The position numbers and the translations under genes are program-made. From Pseudomonas oryzihabitans (GTDB lineage Bacteria; Pseudomonadota; Gammaproteobacteria; Pseudomonadales; Pseudomonadaceae), in NCBI RefSeq assembly GCF_006384975.1, contig NZ_CP021645.1:372001-436000 (forward strand): a stretch of 64,000 bases of DNA, in the 5' to 3' direction. Below are positions 54,442-64,000 of the stretch, one piece after another; positions within the stretch are counted from its first letter, which is position 1; every line of letters begins with the position of its first letter. The notes under the pieces are model-generated. The model searched no databases, was not told where the DNA came from, and saw only the letters and a list, made by a program, of their open reading frames with translations.

Positions 54442-55508
54442 ACAAGATCAAGGTCCTTATCGTCGACGACTCCGCGGTGGTGCGTCAGGTCCTCGCCCAA
54501 AGTCTCGCCGAGGACCCCGCCATCGAGGTCATGGGCGTCGCCGCCGATCCGGTGTTCGCGCAAGAGAAGATGCGCAAGCAATGGCCGGACGTGCTGGTAC
54601 TGGACGTGGAAATGCCGCGCATGGATGGCATCACCTTCCTCAAGAAGATCATGGCCGAACGCCCCACGCCGGTGGTGATCTGTTCGACCCTGACCGAGAA
54701 GGGCGCCGCGACGACGCTGCAGGCCATGGCCGCCGGTGCCGTCAGCATCGTCACCAAGCCCCAGGCCAACCTCAAGCAGTTCCTCAAGGACGCCTCGGAT
54801 GACCTGACCAGCGCGGTCAAGGCGGCGGCACGCGCCAATCTCAAGCGTCTGGCGCCGCGCGCCGCACCCGTCGTCCCGCCGCCCAAGCTGAGTGCCGATG
54901 CCATCCTGCCCGCCGGGAGCGGCGGTGCCATGGCGCGCACCACCGAGCGAATCGTCGCCCTGGGTACCTCCACGGGCGGCACCCAGGCATTGGAAGCCGT
55001 CCTCACCATGCTGCCGCGGGTCTGTCCGGGCATCGTGGTGGTCCAGCACATGCCCGAGCGCTTCACCGCCGCCTTCGCCGAGCGCCTGGATCGGCTCTGC
55101 GAGTTGGAGGTGCGTGAAGCCCGTCATGGTGACCGCGTCCTGCCCGGACGGGTACTCATCGCGCCGGGCGGTCGCCACATGCTGGTCAAGCGCAGTGGTG
55201 CCCAGTACCAGGTGGACGTCGTCGACGGTCCGCCGGTCAGCCGACATCGGCCCTCGGTGGACGTACTGTTCCGCTCGGTGGCCCGCGCGGCGGGCAGCAA
55301 CGCCCTCGGCATCATCATGACCGGCATGGGCGACGACGGTGCCCGCGGGCTGAAGGAATTGCGCGATGTGGGTGGCCGCACCCTCGGCCAGGACGAGGAC
55401 AGCTGCGTGGTCTATGGCATGCCCAAGGAAGCCATGAAGCTCGGCGCGGTGGAGCAGGAGATCGGTCTCGGTCAGATCGCCGCGGCCATTCTCAAGGCAG
55501 GCTATTGA
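54438..55508 (+). CDS. cheB: Receptor methylesterase CheB
   Basis: A 356-residue CheB: receiver domain with D10-D11 and acceptor D56, a linker rich in Ala and Pro, and the esterase domain with Ser in G-T-S-T-G-G-T, His in Q-H-M-P and Asp in G-M-G-D-D-G. It removes methyl groups from receptors when phosphorylated by CheA. Confidence 0.95.
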   Translation: MNKIKVLIVDDSAVVRQVLAQSLAEDPAIEVMGVAADPVFAQEKMRKQWPDVLVLDVEMPRMDGITFLKKIMAERPTPVVICSTLTEKGAATTLQAMAAGAVSIVTKPQANLKQFLKDASDDLTSAVKAAARANLKRLAPRAAPVVPPPKLSADAILPAGSGGAMARTTERIVALGTSTGGTQALEAVLTMLPRVCPGIVVVQHMPERFTAAFAERLDRLCELEVREARHGDRVLPGRVLIAPGGRHMLVKRSGAQYQVDVVDGPPVSRHRPSVDVLFRSVARAAGSNALGIIMTGMGDDGARGLKELRDVGGRTLGQDEDSCVVYGMPKEAMKLGAVEQEIGLGQIAAAILKAGY

Positions 55509-55597
55509 GTCATCCCGGAGCAGGCGCTTTCCGGCAACGGCGAGACGAACTTGCGGGGTGCGCCGGACTCCAAGCGCCAGTCTGCGAGGAGAGCGCC

Positions 55598-56173
55598 ATG
55601 TTCGACATCTGCCACTGGATCAACGAGCCCGAGACCTGGCTGGCCGAGGCCGATCGGTTGAGAGTCATCACCGATCGGCACAGCGACTTCTGGAACCTGA
55701 CCCACGACGGCGCCGAACGCCATAGCGGCCATTTCTTCGGCGCCCGGGTTACCAGCGGCTTCACGGCGCAACTAAGGGTAGCGGCGCGCTGCAAGAACCA
55801 GGGCGATTACGCCGGGCTCATGGTGCGCATCGACGAACAGCTCTGGCTGCGCGCCGGCATCGGCTACTTCGACGATACTCCGCAGTTGCTCAGCGTCCTG
55901 ACCCAGGGGCGCTCGGATTTGGCGCTGGGCGCACCGCTGGGAGAGCAGGAAGAGGTCTGGCTACGGGTGACCCTGACCCAGGGCAGCGTGCGCGTACAGG
56001 CCTCCCTGGATGGCCAGCGCTGGCCGCTGCTACGGCTGGCCAGCCTGCCGCCGGCAGCCGAGTATCGAGTGGGCCCGGCGTGCGGCACGCCGGAGCGCGG
56101 CGGCATGGAGGTGGCGTTCAGCGACTTCAGCCTGCAAGCCCCGCTGCAACGGGGCCTTGCCGATCTGAGTTGA
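55598..56173 (+). CDS. DUF1349-type hypothetical protein
   Basis: A 191-residue protein that looks like a DUF1349 (concanavalin-like beta-sandwich) member: F-W-N-L-T-H-D-G near the start, Y-A-G-L-M-V-R-I-D, W-L-R-A-G-I and V-W-L-R-V-T. The open frame overlaps cheB, but ATG at 55598 with AGGAG 6 bases upstream is the better start. It may be transcribed with the chemotaxis operon. Role unknown; such folds often bind carbohydrate. Confidence 0.75.
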   Translation: MFDICHWINEPETWLAEADRLRVITDRHSDFWNLTHDGAERHSGHFFGARVTSGFTAQLRVAARCKNQGDYAGLMVRIDEQLWLRAGIGYFDDTPQLLSVLTQGRSDLALGAPLGEQEEVWLRVTLTQGSVRVQASLDGQRWPLLRLASLPPAAEYRVGPACGTPERGGMEVAFSDFSLQAPLQRGLADLS

Positions 56174-56189
56174 GGCGGGTAGAGGGGTA

Positions 56190-56660
56190 TTAGCCGACGG
56201 TGACCGGGGGCAGTTCGACCTGCTGCACCTGCACCTGCTTACGCGGTGCTACCACCTTGGCGACGCCGTCCACCACCTTGTCACCGTGCTGGTTGAAGAC
56301 GCGGGTCGCCAGGTTCACGCGGAATTTCGGCAGCTTCTCCAGCACCTCGATTTCCACGGTGAGGGTATCGCCCAGCTTGACCGGCTTCTCAAAGGTCATG
56401 GTCTGGTCGACATAGAGCGTCCCAGGTCCCGGCAGGTTGCAGGCCACCGCGGCGCTGATCAGGGCACCGCTGAGCATGCCGTGGGCAATGGGCTCGCGGA
56501 ACAGCGTCTTGGCCGCGAACTCGGGGTCCAGGTGCAGGGGGTTGCAGTCACCGGACAGGGCCGCGAACAGCAGGATGTCGCGCTGTTCGATGGTGCGGTT
56601 CACCGTGACCTTCTGGCCGATCTCGAGGGCTTCATAAGGAATGTTTTCGGTCAAACTCAT
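56190..56660 (-). CDS. MaoC-like (R)-enoyl-CoA hydratase
   Basis: A 156-residue hot-dog-fold protein with the hydratase motif D-C-N-P-L-H-L-D, giving catalytic D38 and H43. PhaJ-type proteins of this size make (R)-3-hydroxyacyl-CoA. The C-terminal G-D-K-V-V-D-G-V-A fits. GGAG lies 6 bases before the ATG used; the frame extends to 56711 without one. It is divergent from fadD, which suggests a fatty-acid context. Confidence 0.88.
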   Translation of the reverse strand: MSLTENIPYEALEIGQKVTVNRTIEQRDILLFAALSGDCNPLHLDPEFAAKTLFREPIAHGMLSGALISAAVACNLPGPGTLYVDQTMTFEKPVKLGDTLTVEIEVLEKLPKFRVNLATRVFNQHGDKVVDGVAKVVAPRKQVQVQQVELPPVTVG

Positions 56661-56917
56661 GACGCGCTCCAGCAGCATTGAGAAGGCGGCAGGGGCCGCG
56701 AAGCGGGGCATTCTACCCAGGCACGCGGCCCGAGGCTAATGGGGGCTGGAAAAACCCTGAAACAGCATGACTATTATCGACTGATCAGTCATTAAGTGAC
56801 GTTTAGGGCGGATATTGATGCTGTTGCGTCCCAGGCAAAACTGCTAGGCTCGCAGGGCCGATCCAGCACGATACGGCACTCTCCCACGAACAATAACCAA
56901 GAGCAGGAGCGGGCTGC

Positions 56918-58597
56918 ATGATGCCGAATTTCTGGAGTGACAAATATCCCGAGGGCATCCAGACAGACATAGATCCGGGACGCTATCGCAACGTCCTGGC
57001 GGTGTTTCGCGAGGCCTGCCAGACCTACGCCGACCGGCCGGCCTTCAGCAATCTGGGCCGTACATTGAGTTACCGCGAACTCTACGAGCTGTCCGGTCAG
57101 TTCGCCGCCTACCTGCAGAAGCACACCGACCTGCAACCCGGTGATCGCATCGCCGTGCAGATGCCCAACGTGCTGCAGTACCCCGTGGTGGTCTTTGGCG
57201 CCATGCGCGCCGGGCTGGTGGTCGTGAACACCAATCCGCTGTACACGGCGCGCGAGATGCAGCATCAGTTCAAGGATTCCGGCGCCCGGGCGCTAGTCTG
57301 CCTGGCCAACATGGCGCACCTGGCCGAGCAGGTGCTGCCGCAGACCGACATCCGTCACGTCATCATCACCGAAGTCGGCGATCTGCTGCCGACCTTCAAG
57401 CGGCTACTGGTCAACGCCGTGGTGCGCCACGTCAAGAAGATGGTGCCGCCGTACCGCATTCCCCAGGCCATCCGCTTCGTCGATGCCATGACCAAGGGCG
57501 AACACGTCGACTTCGTCGACGCCGATCCGGCCAGCGAGGACGTGGCCGTCCTGCAATACACCGGCGGTACCACCGGCATCGCCAAGGGCGCCATGCTGAC
57601 CCACCGCAACCTGGTGGCCAACATGCTGCAATGCCAGATGCTGATGACCAAGTACCTGGGCGCGGACGCCCAGGTGATGGTCGCGCCGCTGCCGCTCTAT
57701 CACATCTACGCCTTCACCATTCACTGCATGGCCATGCTGATCCAAGGCCATCACAACGTCCTGATCACCAATCCGCGCGATCTGCCGGCATTGGTCAAGG
57801 AACTCAAGCAGTGGCGCTTCAACGGCTTCGTCGGGCTCAACACCCTGTTCGCCGCACTGTGCAACAACGAAGACTTCCGCCAGCTGGATTTCTCGGGGCT
57901 GCGGGTGACCTTCTCCGGCGGTATGGCCCTGCAGCAATCCGTGGCTCAGCGTTGGGAAGAGGTCACCGGCTGCGGTATCTGCGAAGGCTACGGCATGACC
58001 GAGACCAGCCCGGTGGTGAGCTTCAATCCCCTGGAGCGTCGGCGCCTGGGTACCATCGGAATGCCGGTGCCGGGTACCGACTGCAAGGTGGTGGACGCCG
58101 ACGGCGTGGCGCTGGGGTTCGACACACCCGGCGAGCTGTGCGTCAAGGGCCCGCAGGTCATGAAGGGCTATTGGCTGAGACCCGAGGCCACCGCCGAGGT
58201 GTTGGATGCGGAAGGGTGGCTGCGCACCGGTGACATCGCCGTGATCGAGCCGGATGGCTACCTGCGCATCGTCGACCGCAAGAAAGACATGATTCTGGTG
58301 TCCGGCTTCAACGTCTATCCCAACGAGCTGGAAGAGGTACTCTCCCAACTGCCCGGGGTGCTGCAGTGCGCGGCCATCGGTCTGCCGGACGAGGTGGCGG
58401 GCGAGAAGATCAAGGTGTTCGTGGTGCCCAAACCTGGTGCTTCCTTGACCACCGAGCAGGTGCTCAAGCACATGCACGACCACGTCACCGGCTACAAGCG
58501 GCCCAAGCTGGTGGAATTCCGCGACAGCCTGCCCACGACCAACGTCGGCAAGATCCTGCGTCGTGAACTGCGTGACGCGGAGCTCAAGAAGGCGTAA
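56918..58597 (+). CDS. fadD: Long-chain acyl-CoA synthetase FadD
   Basis: A 559-residue ANL-superfamily ligase. The N-terminus (N-F-W-S-D-K-Y-P-E-G-I) is that of Pseudomonas FadD. The AMP-binding motif is Y-T-G-G-T-T-G-I-A-K-G-A, the adenine motif G-Y-G-M-T-E-T-S-P, and the C-terminal lysine lies near V-G-K-I-L-R-R. It activates fatty acids with ATP and CoA. AGGAG precedes ATG by 8 bases. Confidence 0.95.
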   Translation: MMPNFWSDKYPEGIQTDIDPGRYRNVLAVFREACQTYADRPAFSNLGRTLSYRELYELSGQFAAYLQKHTDLQPGDRIAVQMPNVLQYPVVVFGAMRAGLVVVNTNPLYTAREMQHQFKDSGARALVCLANMAHLAEQVLPQTDIRHVIITEVGDLLPTFKRLLVNAVVRHVKKMVPPYRIPQAIRFVDAMTKGEHVDFVDADPASEDVAVLQYTGGTTGIAKGAMLTHRNLVANMLQCQMLMTKYLGADAQVMVAPLPLYHIYAFTIHCMAMLIQGHHNVLITNPRDLPALVKELKQWRFNGFVGLNTLFAALCNNEDFRQLDFSGLRVTFSGGMALQQSVAQRWEEVTGCGICEGYGMTETSPVVSFNPLERRRLGTIGMPVPGTDCKVVDADGVALGFDTPGELCVKGPQVMKGYWLRPEATAEVLDAEGWLRTGDIAVIEPDGYLRIVDRKKDMILVSGFNVYPNELEEVLSQLPGVLQCAAIGLPDEVAGEKIKVFVVPKPGASLTTEQVLKHMHDHVTGYKRPKLVEFRDSLPTTNVGKILRRELRDAELKKA

Positions 58598-58749
58598 CCA
58601 GGCATCAGCCGGCACCCGGTATCGCTACCTCTCGTCGACTGGTAGCGCTACGGCAGGGGCGCGAGCATGGTTTTCGCAAGAGGTTCGGGTATAAACCGCA
58701 GGCGGCATTGTGCCGTCATCTATCCGACCTCTCTTCCTGAGGACACACC

Positions 58750-59529
58750 ATGCGAATTCGCGTACGCCAGGCCTTGCTGGGTCTCCTGCTGCTGGGCTCC
58801 AGCGCGCTCGGCCAGGCCTGGGCCGGTGAGCCCATCCGCGTCCTGTTCGTGGGCAACAGCTATACCTTCGTCAACGATCTTCCGGCGATGGTTCGTCAAA
58901 TGTCCGTCGATGCCGGCCAGGCGCGCCCGCTGGACGTCAAGCACATCACGTTCAACGGTGCCAGCCTTGAGGAACATTGGAAGCGCCACGATGTGCAGGA
59001 CGAGTTGGCCAAAGCCAACTACGACTACGTGGTGATCCAGGATCACAGCATGATGCCGGTGAAGAATCCGGACCTCACCCGCCAGTACGTGCGCCTCATC
59101 GCCGATCTCGCCCGCAAGGACGGTGCCCAGCCGATCCTTTACCTGACCTGGGCGCGGCAGAACAATCCGACCATGCAGGCGCAGCTGGACAGCGTCTACA
59201 CCCCCCTGGCCAAGGAAACCGGTGCGCTGCTGGCGCCGGTGGGCCAGGCCTGGCAGAAGGCGCTGGCCGAGCAGCCGCAACCCGGCCTGTTCCTGCCCGA
59301 TGGCAGCCATCCGTCCTTCACCGGCACCTACCTGGCCGCCTCGGTGTTCTATGCGCTGATCTATGGCAACCGTCCGCCGCTGCCCGCCGCTGCCGAAAAG
59401 ATCAAGTTCGATCACGCCGATCCGGCCGATCTGCAGCAGGACGCCTGGAAGGCACTGCAGTCCCTGGACATGGCCCTGCGCACGCCGCCAGCAAAACTGA
59501 ACATGGCCAGCGCCCAAGCCAAGCGCTGA
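58750..59529 (+). CDS. Exported SGNH-like hydrolase
   Basis: A 259-residue protein with a signal peptide (about 1-26, ending A-W-A). The mature part has an SGNH-like block F-V-G-N-S-Y-T-F in place of G-D-S, a conserved Asn region (F-N-G-A-S) and the catalytic-type D-G-S-H-P-S near residue 183. This resembles the DUF4886/SGNH group. Likely a periplasmic esterase or deacetylase; the substrate cannot be told. Confidence 0.75.
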   Translation: MRIRVRQALLGLLLLGSSALGQAWAGEPIRVLFVGNSYTFVNDLPAMVRQMSVDAGQARPLDVKHITFNGASLEEHWKRHDVQDELAKANYDYVVIQDHSMMPVKNPDLTRQYVRLIADLARKDGAQPILYLTWARQNNPTMQAQLDSVYTPLAKETGALLAPVGQAWQKALAEQPQPGLFLPDGSHPSFTGTYLAASVFYALIYGNRPPLPAAAEKIKFDHADPADLQQDAWKALQSLDMALRTPPAKLNMASAQAKR

Positions 59530-59537
59530 TCCCTGTC

Positions 59538-59569
59538 AGGCCCTGCGCGACGTCCGTCGCGCAGGGCCT
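59538..59569 (+). terminator. Rho-independent terminator after the SGNH gene
   Basis: AGGCCCTGCGCGAC (59538-59551) and GTCGCGCAGGGCCT (59556-59569) form a perfect 14-bp stem with a 4-base loop. CTT and T-rich sequence follow. It begins 9 bp after the stop codon. Confidence 0.85.
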
Positions 59570-59671
59570 CTTACCTCGCTTCTTTTCCCCGCCATCTTCT
59601 TGTAAAGCCCCGCCACACCCCCCAACTCTTTTACACTTACCGGTCCAAGCGACCGCCGTCGAAAGAGTTTC

Positions 59672-62600
59672 ATGACCGATACCCCCTCCGTTGCCCGTCT
59701 TGCCGCCAACCTGGATCAGGCCTTCAACGCCGACCGCCATCGCCTGAGACGCCAGCTCCAGGCCTTGCAGAAGCAACCCGATCCGGATCGCGAAGCCCAG
59801 TGGCTGGAGCGCTTCCAGGCCTCTTGCGCCAAGGTCGAGGCGCGGCGTGCCAGCGTGCCGACCATCCGCTACGACGACGCCCTGCCCATCGCCGCCAAGC
59901 GCGAGGAGATCAAGCGGGCCATCGCCGGGCACCAGGTGGTGGTGATCGCCGGTGAGACCGGCTCGGGCAAGACCACCCAGCTGCCCAAGATCTGTCTGGA
60001 ATTGGGCAGAGGTGTGCACGGCCTGATCGGCCACACCCAGCCGCGGCGACTGGCGGCGCGCAGCGTGGCGGCCCGGGTGGCCGAGGAGCTGGCGTCGCCG
60101 CTGGGCGAGTTGGTGGGCTACCAGGTGCGCTTCGAGGACCAGAGCACCGACGCCAGCCTGATCAAACTGATGACCGACGGCATCCTGCTGGCCGAGACCC
60201 AGCACGACCGCTTCCTCGAACGCTACGACACGATCATCGTCGACGAGGCCCACGAGCGCAGTCTCAACATCGATTTCCTGCTGGGCTTCCTCAAGACCCT
60301 GCTGCCGCGCCGGCCCGATCTCAAGCTGATCATCACCTCGGCGACCATCGACCTGGAGCGCTTCTCCAAGCACTTCGATGGCGCGCCCATCGTCGAGGTG
60401 TCCGGCCGTACCTATCCGGTGGAGACCTGGTACCGCCCCCTCAGTTCGGAGGTGGATGAAGACGGCGAGCGCCTGGTGGACGACCTCTCGGTGGACCAGG
60501 GCATTCTCCAGGCGCTGGACGAGATCGCGGCCCACGAGCGCAGCGTCGGCCAGCGTCCGGGCGATGTGCTGGTGTTCCTGCCCGGCGAGCGCGAGATCCG
60601 CGATTGCGCCGAGGTGCTGCGCAAGGCCCAGCTGAAATTCACCGAGGTGTTGCCGCTCTATGCGCGGCTGACCCCGGCCGAGCAGCAGAAGATCTTCCAG
60701 CCGCGCCCCGGGCGCAAGATCGTGCTGGCCACCAACGTCGCCGAGACCTCGCTGACCGTACCGGGCATCCGCTACGTGATCGACAGCGGCACGGCGCGCA
60801 TCAGTCGCTACAGCTATAGAGCCAAGGTCCAGCGGCTGCCCATCGAAGCCATCTCCCAGGCCAGCGCCAACCAGCGCAAGGGCCGCTGTGGCCGGGTCGA
60901 GCCGGGCATCTGCATCCGCCTGTACAGCGAAGAAGACTTCCTCGGCCGCCCGACCTTCACCGATCCGGAAATCCTGCGCACCAACCTGGCGGCGGTGATC
61001 CTGCAGATGCTGCATCTGCGCCTCGGCCGGATCGAGGATTTCCCCTTCATCGAACCGCCGGATGGCAAGGCAATCAAGGACGGCTTCACCCTGTTGCAGG
61101 AGCTCTCGGCGGTGGACGTCGAGGGTCGGCTACTGCCGCTGGGTCGCCAACTGGCGCGGCTGCCCATCGATCCGCGCCTCGGGCGCATGCTGCTGGAAGC
61201 CACGGAGCAGGGTAGCCTGGCCGAGGTGCTGATCGTCACCAGTGCCCTCTCGGTGCAGGACCCGCGCGAGCGTCCGGCGGATCGCCAGACCCAGGCTGAC
61301 CAGGCCCACGCCCAATGGAAGGACCCGGATTCGGACTTCGCCGCCCTGGTCAATCTCTGGCACGGCTTCGAAGAGCAGCGCCAGGCGCTGGGTTCCAATG
61401 CCCTGCGCAGCTGGTGTCGCAAGAACTTCCTCAACTATCTGCGGCTGCGTGAGTGGCGCGACGCCCACCGCCAACTGACCCTGCTGTGTCGCGAGCTCGG
61501 ACTCAAGACGCGCAAGGCCGAGGCCGAACAGCCGGCACCTGCGGTCGCCAGCGACAAGCCGGTGCTCACCACCGACAAGAGAGTCAACGCCAAGGCCCAG
61601 CAACAGGCCGAGGCCAGCGAGGCGGCGCTGCGTGCCCGTGGCTATGCGGCCCTGCACAAGGCGATTCTGGCTGGCCTGCTCAGCCAGATCGGCCAGAAGA
61701 GCGAAGACGGCGACTACCTCGGTGCCCGCCAGCGGCGCTTCTGGATCCATCCCAGCAGCGTCATCGGCCGCAAGAAGCCCAACTGGATCATGGCGGCCGA
61801 ACTGGTGGAGACCACCAAGCTGTTCGCCCGCATGGTCGCCAAGATCGAGCCTGACTGGATCGAGCCGGTGGCCGGGCACCTGGTCAAGAAGACCCATCTG
61901 GAACCCCACTGGGAGAAGAGGCGTGGTCAGGTGGTGGCCTTCGAACAGATCAGCCTCTATGGCCTGATCATCGTCGGGCGGCGCCCGGTGCACTTCGGCC
62001 CCATCGATCCGCCCGCCGCCCGCGAGTTGTTCATCCGCGAGGGCCTGGTGCGCGGCGAGATTAACAGCCGCGCCAAGTGCCTGGCGGCCAATCGCGCTCT
62101 GTTGGAGCGGCTGGACGAGCTGGAGGCCAAGGCGCGTCGGCGCGACATCCTCGCCGACGAGGAAACGCTGTTCGACTACTACGCCGCGCGCTTGCCGGCG
62201 GACGTCTACCAGACCGCCACCTTCGACAGCTGGTACCGCCGCGAAAGCGCCAAGCAGCCGGATCTGCTGATCATGCGCGAGGAAGACGTCCTCGCCCGTG
62301 AGGCCAGCGAGGTCACCGCCGCCCAGTATCCGGATACCCTGCGCCTGGGCGAGCTGACGCTACCGCTGTCCTACGAATTCGACCCGACCCATCCGCGCGA
62401 TGGCGTCACCCTGCGCGTGCCGGCGCCCTTGTTGCCGCAGCTGCCGCCGCAGCGGCTGGACTGGCTGGTGCCGGGCCTGCTCTATGACCGCTGCGTGGCC
62501 CTGGTACGCAACCTGCCCAAGGCGCTACGCAAGAACTTCGTGCCGGTGCCGGATTTCGTCCGCGCGGCGTTGGACAAGATCCCCTTCGGCGAGGGCTCGC

Positions 62601-63697
62601 TGCACGAGGCTCTGGGGCGCGAGCTACAACGCATGACCGGCGCGCGCATCCCGGACGAGGCCTGGCCGGAAGCCGAGGCGGGTCTCGACCGCCACCTGCG
62701 CATGAATCTGGAAGTCGTGGATGCCCAGGGCAAGCCCCTGGGCGAGGGCCGCGATCTGGCCGAGGTGACGGCGCGTTTCGCCGAGGAAAGCCAGGCGGCG
62801 CTGGCCCTGCCGACGCAGAAACGCCAGGAGCAGCGCCCGGTGGAGGCCAAGGCCTTCGCCGAGGTGGCGGCCAAGACCCAGCAGCAGGTGGCAGGGCTGT
62901 CGATGACGGTCTATCCGGCGTTGGTGGACGAGCAGGGCACGGTACGCGAGGGGCGCTTCGCCACCCAGGCCGAGGCGGCCTACCAGCACCGGCGGGCGCT
63001 GCAACGGTTGTTGTTGCAGCAACTGGCGGAGCAAGCCAAGTTCCTGCGCGGCAAGCTGCCCGGCCTCACCGAGTTGGGCCTGCTGCACCGCGAGCTGGGC
63101 CGACCTGAAGCCCTGGTGGAAGATATCCTGCTGGCCAGCCTGGACGCCGCCATCCTCGCCGATGAAGCCGAGCTGCCGCGGGATGGCGCTGGCCTGGCTT
63201 CCCTGGCCGAGCGGCGCAAGGCTGGTTGGACCGAGCAGGCCGAGCGCCTGGCGCGGTTGACCCTGGAGATCCTCAAGCTCTGGCATGGCCTGCAGAAGAA
63301 GTTCAAGGGCCGCATCGACCTGGCCCAGGCGGTGGCCCTGAACGACATCAAGGCGCAGCTGGCCAGCCTGGTCTATCCGGGCTTCGTCCGAGCTACGCCG
63401 CTGGAGTGGCTCAAGGAGTATCCGCGTTACCTCAAGGCCATCGAGCAACGCTTCGACAAGCTCGGCGGCCAGGTGCAGCGTGACCGCGTCTGGAGCGGCG
63501 AACTGGCGGGGCTCTGGGAACAGTACCGCGCCCGCGCCGCCAAGCATGGCCAGGAGGGCAAGCGCGACGCCAACCTGGAACTCTATCGCTGGATGCTGGA
63601 GGAATACCGGGTTTCGCTCTGGGCCCAGCAGCTGGGTACGCGGATGCCGGTCTCGGACAAGCGCCTGAACAAGCAGTGGAGCCAGGTGGAGGCCTGA
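59672..63697 (+). CDS. hrpA: ATP-dependent RNA helicase HrpA
   Basis: A 1341-residue DEAH-box helicase of full HrpA length. Walker A G-E-T-G-S-G-K-T-T starts at 94, D-E-A-H at 191, S-A-T at 223, and motif VI reads Q-R-K-G-R-C-G-R. The helicase-associated and OB-fold regions follow, and a long C-terminal DUF3418 completes the protein. It remodels RNA and in E. coli helps process fimbrial mRNA and rescue stalled ribosomes. ATG at 59672. Confidence 0.96.
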   Translation: MTDTPSVARLAANLDQAFNADRHRLRRQLQALQKQPDPDREAQWLERFQASCAKVEARRASVPTIRYDDALPIAAKREEIKRAIAGHQVVVIAGETGSGKTTQLPKICLELGRGVHGLIGHTQPRRLAARSVAARVAEELASPLGELVGYQVRFEDQSTDASLIKLMTDGILLAETQHDRFLERYDTIIVDEAHERSLNIDFLLGFLKTLLPRRPDLKLIITSATIDLERFSKHFDGAPIVEVSGRTYPVETWYRPLSSEVDEDGERLVDDLSVDQGILQALDEIAAHERSVGQRPGDVLVFLPGEREIRDCAEVLRKAQLKFTEVLPLYARLTPAEQQKIFQPRPGRKIVLATNVAETSLTVPGIRYVIDSGTARISRYSYRAKVQRLPIEAISQASANQRKGRCGRVEPGICIRLYSEEDFLGRPTFTDPEILRTNLAAVILQMLHLRLGRIEDFPFIEPPDGKAIKDGFTLLQELSAVDVEGRLLPLGRQLARLPIDPRLGRMLLEATEQGSLAEVLIVTSALSVQDPRERPADRQTQADQAHAQWKDPDSDFAALVNLWHGFEEQRQALGSNALRSWCRKNFLNYLRLREWRDAHRQLTLLCRELGLKTRKAEAEQPAPAVASDKPVLTTDKRVNAKAQQQAEASEAALRARGYAALHKAILAGLLSQIGQKSEDGDYLGARQRRFWIHPSSVIGRKKPNWIMAAELVETTKLFARMVAKIEPDWIEPVAGHLVKKTHLEPHWEKRRGQVVAFEQISLYGLIIVGRRPVHFGPIDPPAARELFIREGLVRGEINSRAKCLAANRALLERLDELEAKARRRDILADEETLFDYYAARLPADVYQTATFDSWYRRESAKQPDLLIMREEDVLAREASEVTAAQYPDTLRLGELTLPLSYEFDPTHPRDGVTLRVPAPLLPQLPPQRLDWLVPGLLYDRCVALVRNLPKALRKNFVPVPDFVRAALDKIPFGEGSLHEALGRELQRMTGARIPDEAWPEAEAGLDRHLRMNLEVVDAQGKPLGEGRDLAEVTARFAEESQAALALPTQKRQEQRPVEAKAFAEVAAKTQQQVAGLSMTVYPALVDEQGTVREGRFATQAEAAYQHRRALQRLLLQQLAEQAKFLRGKLPGLTELGLLHRELGRPEALVEDILLASLDAAILADEAELPRDGAGLASLAERRKAGWTEQAERLARLTLEILKLWHGLQKKFKGRIDLAQAVALNDIKAQLASLVYPGFVRATPLEWLKEYPRYLKAIEQRFDKLGGQVQRDRVWSGELAGLWEQYRARAAKHGQEGKRDANLELYRWMLEEYRVSLWAQQLGTRMPVSDKRLNKQWSQVEA

Positions 63698-63755
63698 CCA
63701 GGGTCATCCATCGGAAGCGGCGCCGACCTGGGACGACCCCTGGCATAGTGAGGCC

Positions 63756-64000
63756 ATGACCCAGGCCAGTTTTCGCTTCCATGGTGCCCTCGAACGCTTC
63801 CTGGCCCCGGCCCATCGCGGCCGGGCGATCTGGGTCGAGTGCGCGGCGGTGGCGAGCGCCAAGCATCAGATCGAGGCGCTCGGCGTGCCCCATACCGAAG
63901 TGGGGCTGCTGCTGATCAATGACCAGAGCGCCGCGCTCAGGCAACGCCTGGCTGATGGCGACCAGGTAGTCGTGCATCCAGCCCGGGCGGCTGAGGGGGA
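63756..64000 (+). CDS. Mut7-C family protein, 3' end outside the window
   Basis: ATG at 63756 opens a frame of 81 codons that runs off the window. The visible part (F-R-F-H-G-A-L-E-R-F-L, then V-E-C-A-A-V-A-S-A-K-H-Q-I-E-A-L-G-V-P-H-T-E-V) reads like the ubiquitin-like N-terminal domain found before Mut7-C PIN-type RNase domains. The nuclease part would lie beyond the window. A GAGG lies 2 bases before the ATG, rather close. Confidence 0.75.
   Translation, partial: MTQASFRFHGALERFLAPAHRGRAIWVECAAVASAKHQIEALGVPHTEVGLLLINDQSAALRQRLADGDQVVVHPARAAEG

Noticed and set aside
59402..61015. 537-codon antisense frame opposite the start of hrpA
   Set aside because: It overlaps the DEAH helicase motifs on the true strand and crosses a terminator.

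Overview
The window looks like a Pseudomonas chromosome (gammaproteobacteria). Supporting signs are the high-GC core, an RsmF-type CsrA variant, an sfnR/sfnB/sfnC-like sulfur locus, a LutABC-LldP lactate operon and a second-type chemotaxis cluster ending in cheR-cheD-cheB. Gene content fits the P. oryzihabitans/P. psychrotolerans side of the genus, but that placement is an impression and not a measurement.

Region 1 (1-5777) is visibly AT-rich and is the right end of an integrative element. It carries an XRE regulator, an ATPase/DUF4435 gene pair matching the layout of PARIS anti-phage systems, a ColE2-like replicase, and a tyrosine integrase. The integrase is next to a sequence that reads as the 3' end of a tRNA-Ser gene, followed by a tRNA-type terminator. 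No second att copy was found to the left in the window, so the left end and the intact tRNA gene should lie outside it.

Region 2 (5.8-18.7 kb) is core chromosome with small conserved unknowns: rsmF-like, a catalase, a lone rmlD, a sigma54-activator-like protein with a degenerate core, crcB, an xth gene interrupted by an in-frame TAG, a secreted protein with two GH5 domains (the second lacks key catalytic residues), and an FKBP isomerase.

Region 3 (17.6-24.6 kb) is a ribitol-type pentitol catabolic unit: a LacI regulator divergent from a binding protein, ATPase, permease, ribitol dehydrogenase-like SDR and FGGY kinase. A palindromic operator candidate lies between regulator and operon. Pirin follows. 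Region 4 (25.6-29.9 kb) is a sulfone/sulfur-scavenging locus: SfnR activator, SfnB and an SfnC-like flavin oxidoreductase with a good -24/-12 promoter. RNase Z, a YncE-like lipoprotein and a MEKHLA protein follow.

Region 5 (32.9-38.6 kb) is L-lactate use: lldP-lutA-lutB-lutC, divergent from an LldR-type regulator with a perfect 8+3+8 operator. Region 6 (38.7-56.2 kb) is a chemotaxis operon behind a FliA-type promoter: a receptor without a standard sensor module, cheY, a STAS protein, cheA, four longer receptors, two cheW genes and one cheW pseudogene, cheR, cheD, cheB. Three receptors contain one, two or three copies of an exact 270-bp HAMP-type repeat, and all four long receptors end in a similar aromatic tail that may dock CheR. 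Region 7 (56.2-64 kb) holds a MaoC hydratase, fadD, an SGNH-like exported protein, hrpA and the start of a Mut7-C protein.
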